NCBI GenBank assembly: GCA_017410505.1
Contig: JAFQQR010000018.1
Span: forward strand, 1 to 32,531
Length of the DNA stretch: 32,531 bases
Origin: Clostridia bacterium
Lineage (GTDB): Bacteria; Bacillota; Clostridia; TANB77; CAG-508
Direction: 5' to 3'
Part shown: positions 28,801 through 32,531 of the stretch, piece after piece
How the letters are laid out: the number at the start of each line of letters is the position of its first letter
Numbering within the stretch: position 1 is the stretch's first letter
Position numbers and translations under genes: made by a program
The notes under the pieces: generated by a model
What the model was told of the DNA's origin: nothing
Seen by the model: the letters and a program-made list of their open reading frames with translations, nothing else
Database searches by the model: none

Positions 28801-31800
28801 CAACAGGAAAAGTAGGAGAAGAATACACAACAGCTCCACAATTAGACTTAGAAAACTATGAACTAGAAAAGGATAGTGAAGGAAACTATATTATTCCAGA
28901 AAATGCAATAGGAACAATATCTGAAGAAGAAACAGAAGTAACATATTATTATCAAGAAAAAGAATCAAGTATAGAGACACCAGTAATTACAAAAACAAGT
29001 ACAACAGAAAAAGTGACAGAATTAGGACAAAAAATACCATATACTATCACATATACAGTTAATATAAATGAATATGTTGGTGATGGTATAGTCACAATAA
29101 CTGATGAATTGCCATATGCAATTGATACAGAAGATGGAAAATCTAACTTAGATGGTGGAACTTATGATGAAACAAACAAAACAATTACATGGACAGAAAA
29201 TATTGAGGGAATAGACACTTATACAAATGGTAAGAAACAAATAACTATTACCAAAAATATAGAAGTAACGTATAAAGATTTAGACATAACACAAGACAAA
29301 GTAATAAATACAGCAACAGGAACAATAGAATTACCAGAACTAGGAGAAGAAGAGGCTGTAGCAACAACTAACGAAATACCAGCAGAATTTTTAGTAAGCA
29401 TAAAAGCAACAAAGACATGGCAAGACAATGAAATCCAAGCACAAAGAAGACCAACAAGTGTTATTTTAGTAGTAAAAAACGGAGATACAGAGGTAGCAAG
29501 ACAAGCAATTAGTGCAAGTAATCAAGAAGGTGAAGATACAAGTAAATGGTCATATACATTTACAGGTTTAAACAGATATGATGAAAACGCAAATGAAATC
29601 AGCTACACAGTAGATGAGTTAGAAGTACAAGAAAATGATTTATATTTCTATTCAAAAGAAATAGGAGAATTAACAGGTACAGGTAATGCTAAAGAAGTTA
29701 CAATAACTAATACATTTGTAAAACCAGATGATAAAATTAGTATAAAAGTAAATAAGGTATGGGTAGATGAAGATAATATCTACCAAAAACGACCAGCTTC
29801 ATTAGAATTACAAATAAAAAATGCAACAACAGGAGATGAAATAGCAAATAAAACAATCACAGTAGAAACAGAAGATAGTTATACATTTACAGACTTAGAA
29901 AAATATGATGAAAACGGAACTGAAATTATTTATACAGCAGATGAAAAAGAAGTAAATGCAGGAGACCTATCTAGTTATGTAAAACAAGTTGGAAGCTTGG
30001 AAGCCGTAGAAGGACAAACAGACCAAAAACAAATAACTATAACAAATACTATGTCAGTGATACCTGGAAAAGTAATTGTAAAATATGTAGATAAATCAAC
30101 ATCAGAAGAAATAGCCGATCCAGTTACTAAAGAAGGAATGGTAGGAGAAACTTTTGATGTAAGTGAAGATAAAAAAGATATTGAAGGATATACTTTAATA
30201 GAAGAACCAGCAGAAAAAACTGGAACTTATACAGCAGAAGAACAAATAAAAATTTACTATTATGCACAAAATACTAAAGCAACAGTATTACACATTGACA
30301 AAGTAACAGGAGACATACTAAAACAAGAAACAAAAGAAGGAAAAGTAGGTGACTTATTCGAAACAAAAGCAGAAGACATCGAAGATTATGTATTAGTAGA
30401 AAGACCAGAAGAAGCAAATGTAGTAATGACAAAAGAAGAAATAATTGTAAGATACTATTATGCTCACATTTCAAAAGGAGTAATAGAGAAACACATAGAT
30501 GATATTACAGGAGAAATACTTTATACTGAAAGTCATGAAGGTAATGAAGGAGATGAATACAATATTCCATCAAGAACAATTGAAGGATATGATGTAGTAG
30601 AAAGTAAATTACCTGAAAACGCACAAGGAAAAATGACACAAGATGTAATTGAAGTAAAATATTATTATATTAGAAAAGTAAGTGTTAAAGTAGAATATAT
30701 AGATAAGGCAACAGGAGAAAAAATAATTGAAGATGTTGTTATAAATGGTCATGAAAATGAAGAATATACAACAGAAGCAAAAGAATTCCCTAAATATGTT
30801 CTAGAAAAGACACCAGAAAATGCAACAGGAGAAATGACAATAACAAAAAATGATGATGGAAGCTTCAATACAGAGATTGTAGTTCAATATTACTATATAA
30901 GAAAAGACTCAGGCGGAGTATTAGAAAAACATATTGACTTTAGAAGCAACAAAATATTAGCGCAAGAACAACATGATGGAAAAGTAGGAGATGAATATAA
31001 TATTCCAGCAAGAGAATTTGAAAACTATAAGTTAGTACAAAAAGATGATAAAGGAAACAGTATATTACCAACAAATAGTAAAGGTACTATGGAAGATAAC
31101 TTAATCGAAGTAAATTATTACTATGTTAAACAATTAAAAGTAACAGTAGAATACATTAACAGAGAAAATGGTGAACTAATTGATACATATGAAATTATCG
31201 GAGGAGAAGGTTACCAATACGAAGCTGAAGACAAAGAATTTGATGGATATAATTTAGAAGAAATACCAGCTAATAAAAAAGGAATAATTACAGACACAGC
31301 AATAGTAGTAAAATACTACTATAACACAAGAGCAGAGTTAGAAGTAAAATACCTAGAAAAAGGTACTGAAAATTCATTATTAGATAGTATAAATATTGTT
31401 GGAAAAATAGGAGATAGCTACGAAACAGAACAAAAAGACATACCATATTACAATTTTGTAGAAAGTACAGATAATGTAAAAGGTACTATGGCAAAAAATA
31501 AAATAACAGTTATTTACTATTATGAAAAACAAGTATTTAACTTTAAAGTAGATGGATATATTAGCGATGTAACAATGGATGGAGTTTCTCAAGGTGGAAA
31601 AACTTTAGAAACAAAAGACGAGTTGTATAAATTAGATATCCATAGAAAGAAAGTTTCAACAGCTGATGTAAGAGTAACATATACAGTATGTGTAAGTAAT
31701 GTCGGAGAAATAGAAGGAAGTGTAGATAAGATTACTGATATTATTCCAGATGGATTTAGTTATCATGAAGAGGATAATTTAGTTCAATGGGAGAATAATG

Positions 31801-32144
31801 ATGGAATTTTAACTACAACAGCATTGAAAGGTCAAATAATAAAACCAGGAGAAAGTAAAGAATTCGAAATTACTTTAAGATGGAATAATGGTGATAATAA
31901 CTTTGGACAAAAAGATAACGTAGTTATTATAGGAGAAATGAGTAATCCAGCAGGATATCAAGATGTTAACCAAGATGATAATAGATTGATATCAAGTATG
32001 TTACTTACAGTAGCAACAGGATTAGATACGGATTTTGGAATGTTGATAATATTAGTTGAACAAGTAATTATATTAGTTATTTGTGCGATTATATTGATAG
32101 TTTACAAGAAGAAAGAAAAAGCTGAAAAAAATACAACTGAGTAG
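19857..32144 (+). CDS. Giant multidomain surface protein (SpaA/Cna-B, beta-propeller, MucBP)
   Basis: A 4095-residue protein in a single unbroken frame. In order: N-terminal TM/signal (about 11-31); a long beta-rich region (35-960) without a recognised family; four SpaA/prealbumin-like domains (about 968, 1085, 1198 and 1331 onwards); 14 propeller-type repeats (1444-2322); a short beta domain (about 2336-2425); a SpaA domain split by a three-repeat insertion (halves near 2431 and 2897); one MucBP-like repeat (2961-3035); an isopeptide/DUF11-like domain (3037-3178); two Cna-B domains (3178-3400); seven MucBP-like repeats (3402-3890); a DUF11-like domain (to about 4060); a TM helix and the basic tail KKKEKAEK. 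There is no LPxTG motif. It is probably an adhesin or wall-spanning stalk. The ribosome site GGTGAGG precedes the ATG. It lies alone between two terminators. Confidence 0.9.
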   Translation: MKEKTNKYKWRIIGSVGILVILLVLLAVWTCRNTNQTGSISPELARAMNYAEFEEGDDAVEGTDNVKFSAFFLRDLDGDDYAEKLKGTCKEIGNTDVLYMEVNVQTAGFLKDAKIQINGQNFYLQTALVKDNELKNNYIGNNIKQIEFNQLASGTQKLITGVVRSGDYSSTSNIARAIGDNINNYSREDNEIILTGTYVDEDGNETPITKKVDLTVDWYGTAKASFYNTKQTYRTLYSAIDESNQIIKLDFAINIAETEKKLILSKSYVEGVIPELNGYAPSEVILVDGNANFIYDEETRAFTIQKEATIDSTGNIIDAVDKSDSYKIQVTYPLEAYKEIGVESVELRVPVQTYYEGYNNANTEFKNPYTTNKAKATVQATIVPDYNKEEIGVIRTSFQVKVGKNINSRQVVSKEKPLRIYNGISDSEKNDTYLVTWYANIGTDAPVGGLTMKETKTGSAQENDQFIKTDSTTESMENVTKNVGIYFGDTENLLGEDGWIKVYNDETDELLVTFDETNLNEFTNGNPYEYETPVKHIRLETSTTKSSGFIYVYNVKELDDDYITTNYTEEEFENLQYIKSSLALYLGNDYMGGDVAQAVYQEPYSIANIGISKNSISTQQTEENEKITIKAVANENYNQVKWENGSFLVKLPPEIILAEINDVTINNTYVQITSYEVIEQDGIQFIKINTENTKAQTYNITIDANLTPDPRLSSTAAEIELYASNGAVSSYSNEVDDIYDINDNLNTQEKVNKSSATINLIAPNSLLTSQTATNYDEKGSITVSPQVSEIKPIYSVVDKEENTADIGVQIKNNYTGTISELTILGKIPFEGNTYVISGRDMGSMFTTKMTSDGIQIPEELQGKVTVYYSENENPGKELDNSENGWNVADDVSNWDNIKTFLIDFNDDYVMDIGKEYEFKYTIKIPNGINYNQLAFSNHGVFFSLDTEAGKYKTQIEPNRLGFAIVDKYNLELSKYQAGKDKLIQGATYRVVEEGQNAGKTAVTNTEGKLTIKNLYAEKIYAIKEIKTPDDYDLNEDVVKIIGHVNDSGELTVEKLEGTTREDVSVEKNEGENYKAVVKVEDEAKARLRIVKKEKGTENLIQGVRYKITGAGLPESGLSRTTQSNGETRLSGLKVNEEYTLQEVKADGYYLASPVKVKLVNDDGTYELQVIEGEVKESSVTEEDSLPIGNVTIEGEKIPTYSLEITKIKKIIDVNASTDEDVAQGGLATQIETLAGAKFELYKGNKEIGEYITGEDGKLVINNLYQYVEGKDENATYTLKEVLAPVGYAKVKDITFKVQEVDGELQFQAEDDTERNYTSEGSTLKLQIADSPSFRLVKKDKETQEIIPNVKFAIYNVENGEQPAKDSKGEILGTKEVIDGKEYYTVTTNENGEITADLQEGLYKAVEVQAPDKYDISNQTYYFGIGASREGEEDMQVTEAFYVVDFDAIISMSDGGYIVGGTFSTDTIQVGDEILTSAGSDDIVIAKYNADDEVEWARSIGGSDYESIYSIAETSDGGCIVGGSFRSGTIQVGNETLTNLASSSDDAMIIEYSAEGEVEWATSIGDEYYQYDYIYSVKETSDGGLIVGGAFESETIQLGNITLTNGDSAYTDAMIIKYTAEREVEWARSIGAVVPNVNNRDEYIESVMETNDGGYLAAGSFESGTIQVGNETLTNAENNVDGMIIKYNEEGEVDWVKRVGGSGYDYIYSATITSDGGIIARGSITYQSRTSFQIGNETLELEDYGSIIIKIDAEGITEWVRASEDIETIIETSDGGYIAGARFEGTIQVGNETLTSVGSNDVMIIKYSAKGEVEWTKSIGGSAQDYVYSVAELSDGSYIAGVLLQGTIQVEAGKKILTSSGSVILKYEMEETPNIVEKQEISIGETDSDEINSVAETSDGGYIAGGYFKSSTIQVGNEILTNVSSGNADGMITKYNAEDEVEWTRSIGGSDNDFIKSVLGTSDGGYIVGGVFSSSIIQIENETLTNAGSSDGMIIKYTAKGEVEWTKNIGGSSDEEINSVAETSDGGYIVVGGFSSSTIQVGNETLTNAGSSDGMIIKYSAEGEVEWVRSVGGNDADCIKSVTEMTDGGIIVGGEFKSSTIQVGNETLTNLTPEYFSERTFDGMIIKYTAEGEVEWAKIIGGSYDDGINSVKRTGDGGFIAGGYFESYTVQVGNETLRNSSYYYTSDGMIIKYNAEGEVEFVKKIGGQGNDYINSVLETIDKGIVLGGSFESSSIQIGNETLTNAGNYGIDDGMIIKYYEEGGVEFAKSIGGTGDDIINSVIETKNGAYVAAGSFQSSTLQVREETLTNAGSSDGMIVRYLNETGVPEVQEVIVENVRKEFKITTDIKEIDGTKGGSISGEDKNPYEKVKYGDSNTKEIKMIPDEGYEIISITVNGEDYKFETLDDGTFTMPMFTNITEDKHIEVTYCLIDNKIIINKVDAETKEPLSGAKFKIDQVEERTEPEGVIGEIQANGEDYDNVDRENKETLDINLIDNGATYESPDTTDEIEGVVGTLTNNGTYYFVEENGTYIPTNIGIGGVTANSYIPIDLTSKTGSYIVDINATISSESRWDYGYATVTETTEAPSYDNETGRFMYISGEDEAKDYTSMALEGGKIYYLHLGYRKDGGGDYYDDRVTINSVKVYEAITVTCNFIESDGKYVPNNTNVINTVANSYIPIDLSSKTGKYAIVVNAETQISGSSEYLYATVAEDTTAPAYDSSTNQFMKITGTQTAKDYVKFLDAGKIYYLHLGYKNDSSLTNTAVINSVELYQTNLIKYKFVESDGKYESNNQGIDNTTASSYIPIDLTNNTGKYNLIVNAEISSENYDYGYVSVTETEPTTAITYGSLVNISGTTQAKDYSTVLQGGKMYYLQLAYYKDSSTSEGEDKFTINSIQVTLNDSELYHTEVESNSDGQAITQLPFGKYAITEIQAPEGYILNETPTIVEFIEGQDNEFTIENEKESTVTVHHFIRQTTMRLADDEVTTGKVGEEYTTAPQLDLENYELEKDSEGNYIIPENAIGTISEEETEVTYYYQEKESSIETPVITKTSTTEKVTELGQKIPYTITYTVNINEYVGDGIVTITDELPYAIDTEDGKSNLDGGTYDETNKTITWTENIEGIDTYTNGKKQITITKNIEVTYKDLDITQDKVINTATGTIELPELGEEEAVATTNEIPAEFLVSIKATKTWQDNEIQAQRRPTSVILVVKNGDTEVARQAISASNQEGEDTSKWSYTFTGLNRYDENANEISYTVDELEVQENDLYFYSKEIGELTGTGNAKEVTITNTFVKPDDKISIKVNKVWVDEDNIYQKRPASLELQIKNATTGDEIANKTITVETEDSYTFTDLEKYDENGTEIIYTADEKEVNAGDLSSYVKQVGSLEAVEGQTDQKQITITNTMSVIPGKVIVKYVDKSTSEEIADPVTKEGMVGETFDVSEDKKDIEGYTLIEEPAEKTGTYTAEEQIKIYYYAQNTKATVLHIDKVTGDILKQETKEGKVGDLFETKAEDIEDYVLVERPEEANVVMTKEEIIVRYYYAHISKGVIEKHIDDITGEILYTESHEGNEGDEYNIPSRTIEGYDVVESKLPENAQGKMTQDVIEVKYYYIRKVSVKVEYIDKATGEKIIEDVVINGHENEEYTTEAKEFPKYVLEKTPENATGEMTITKNDDGSFNTEIVVQYYYIRKDSGGVLEKHIDFRSNKILAQEQHDGKVGDEYNIPAREFENYKLVQKDDKGNSILPTNSKGTMEDNLIEVNYYYVKQLKVTVEYINRENGELIDTYEIIGGEGYQYEAEDKEFDGYNLEEIPANKKGIITDTAIVVKYYYNTRAELEVKYLEKGTENSLLDSINIVGKIGDSYETEQKDIPYYNFVESTDNVKGTMAKNKITVIYYYEKQVFNFKVDGYISDVTMDGVSQGGKTLETKDELYKLDIHRKKVSTADVRVTYTVCVSNVGEIEGSVDKITDIIPDGFSYHEEDNLVQWENNDGILTTTALKGQIIKPGESKEFEITLRWNNGDNNFGQKDNVVIIGEMSNPAGYQDVNQDDNRLISSMLLTVATGLDTDFGMLIILVEQVIILVICAIILIVYKKKEKAEKNTTE
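24186..26823 (+). repeat. 14 beta-propeller-type repeats in the giant protein, two sets of seven
   Basis: Units of about 58-70 codons with the consensus INSVAETSDGGYIVGGxF, then SSTIQVGNETLTNAGSSD, then GMIIKYNAEGEVEWxxSIGG. Repeats 1-7 (24186 to about 25520) and 8-14 (25521 to 26823) each end in a degenerate unit with a divergent tail (EMEETPNIVEKQE and NETGVPEVQE). Neighbouring units share DNA identity over 30 bp or more (about 25806 and 25992), so unit number may vary by recombination. Confidence 0.85.
27411..28545 (+). repeat. Three tandem 125-residue modules inside a split SpaA domain
   Basis: Modules begin near 27411, 27801 and 28179. Each has the pattern F-E-(S/N)-G-Y-P-N, SYIPIDLTSKTGKY, a YATVTE stretch, then AKDY ... 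GGKIYYLHLGY and INSV. They lie between the first half (INKVDAETKEPLSGAKFKI) and second half (GKYAITEIQAPEGYILNE) of one SpaA domain. The module family is not one I recognise; it looks like a beta-sandwich carbohydrate- or ligand-binding fold. Confidence 0.75.
30060..31530 (+). repeat. Seven tandem MucBP-like repeats in the giant protein
   Basis: Seven units of about 65-75 residues, each with V-V-YID--TGE-I at the start, a G--G--Y---- centre and the ending I-V-YYY. This is the MucBP pattern known from mucin-binding and stalk regions of Gram-positive surface proteins; an eighth, isolated unit lies near 28738-28960. Confidence 0.8.
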
Positions 32145-32157
32145 AACTATAAATGAA

Positions 32158-32200
32158 AAAATGCAGATGAGTTTAATGGGCTCATCTGTATTTTTTTATA
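32158..32200 (+). terminator. Terminator of the giant gene
   Basis: AATGCAGATGAG pairs with CTCATCTGTATT (one G-U) across a short loop and is followed by a run of seven T. Confidence 0.88.
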
Positions 32201-32266
32201 TTAGAGTAAAGTTTTATTTTCTATATAAATGGTAAAATTAAGTTACCGTTTTTGAATAAATAAAAA

Positions 32267-32339
32267 GACACATAATTAAAACTTATGATACAATGTTGGT
32301 GTCGAATCAAACATTGAAAGAAGGTATTAATTATGTGTC
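32267..32339 (+). promoter_or_regulatory. Nested hairpin over the start codon of the IS30-like fragment
   Basis: A perfect 12-bp inverted repeat, GACACATAATTA (32267-32278) with TAATTATGTGTC (32328-32339), encloses a second hairpin CAATGTT/AACATTG. The ATG at 32333 lies inside the right arm, so read-through transcripts would hide the start codon. Confidence 0.6.
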
Positions 32340-32395
32340 AAAATAATAATAACACAAAAAATAAAAAAGGTAAACACTTGGAATATAGTGTGTAA
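32333..32395 (+). pseudogene. Truncated IS30-like transposase N-terminus
   Basis: A 20-residue frame (MCQNNNNTKNKKGKHLEYSV, then stop) behind AAGAAGG. The Asn/Lys-rich opening followed by KHL-Y is the way many IS30-family transposases begin, where the HTH region should then continue. Here it ends at once, and a different sequence with tandem repeats and a new start follows, so it appears to have been cut by another insertion. Confidence 0.5.
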
Positions 32396-32397
32396 TT

Positions 32398-32454
32398 AAT
32401 ATTTGATAATGTCATAGTAAATTTAACATTTGATTATGTCATAATAAAATTATA
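32398..32454. repeat. Two tandem 24-bp repeats before an IS start
   Basis: ATTTGATAATGTCATAG and ATTTGATTATGTCATAA open two near-identical 24-bp units, starting near 32401 and 32430. Tandem sites like these at the end of an insertion sequence often bind its transposase. A pair of repeats sits in the same position before the partial gene at the left edge. Confidence 0.55.
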
Positions 32455-32478
32455 TATTATCTCCATAAGGAGGTAATT

Positions 32479-32531
32479 ATGAAAGGAATTGAATTTACAG
32501 ATATGGATATTAAAAAATTATTAGTTATACA
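32479..32531 (+). CDS. Partial N-terminus, probable IS transposase
   Basis: A frame starting at the ATG 7 nt after AAGGAGG (MKGIEFTDMDIKKLLVI) and running off the right edge. The strong ribosome site and the tandem repeats upstream suggest the first gene of an insertion sequence, possibly of the ISNCY type, whose transposases open with a short helix before an HTH domain. Only 17 residues are visible, so the family is a guess. Confidence 0.4.
   Translation, partial: MKGIEFTDMDIKKLLVI

Noticed and set aside
31980..32144. LPxTG sortase anchor at the end of the giant protein
   Set aside because: No LPxTG or close variant precedes the terminal hydrophobic helix.

Overview
The window comes from a low-GC (A+T-rich throughout), spore-forming, Gram-positive bacterium, most likely an uncultured gut-type member of the Clostridia. 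The evidence is spoIIE, a CotF-like spore coat pair, strong Shine-Dalgarno sites, frequent TTG/GTG starts, standard-code stops (TAA, TAG and TGA all end genes) and a giant MucBP/SpaA-type surface protein. No taxonomic search was possible.

Layout. (1) 1-69: the N-terminus of a gene running off the left edge, probably an IS transposase. (2) 202-5830: housekeeping genes prfA, a ZIP metal transporter, pcrA and two small spore-coat-like genes. Between prfA and the ZIP gene lie a 244-bp long-inverted-repeat element and a compact cassette that reads as a type I toxin-antitoxin locus; the 40-residue hydrophobic peptide is too short for ordinary gene calling. (3) 5853-7041: a MATE-family transporter broken by a one-base frameshift. 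(4) 7186-9443: a second kind of inverted-repeat element, an M23 peptidase, a MecA-like adaptor, and a collapsed copy of the second element. (5) 9593-15855: a cell-shape and division operon, DUF4321-radC-mreB-mreC-mreD-mrdA(PBP2)-minC, with a strong promoter in front. (6) 15856-16579: two small unrecognised genes on the minus strand. (7) 16703-16888: a second copy of the first inverted-repeat element, inverted. (8) 17101-19533: spoIIE. (9) 19857-32144: one 4095-residue surface protein with a TM at each end, SpaA/Cna-B domains, 14 beta-propeller-type repeats falling into two sets of seven, a SpaA domain split by a three-repeat insertion, and eight MucBP-like repeats. (10) 32267-32531: IS debris, an IS30-like transposase start cut short and a second IS start.

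How the genes fit together. MreBCD with PBP2 builds the lateral wall, MinC blocks misplaced division septa, and the M23 enzyme trims or remodels wall. SpoIIE and the coat pair belong to sporulation. The giant protein is a membrane-tethered adhesin candidate. The most unusual content is the type I toxin-antitoxin-like cassette, the two families of long-hairpin elements with GC-richer cores, and the domain architecture of the giant protein.
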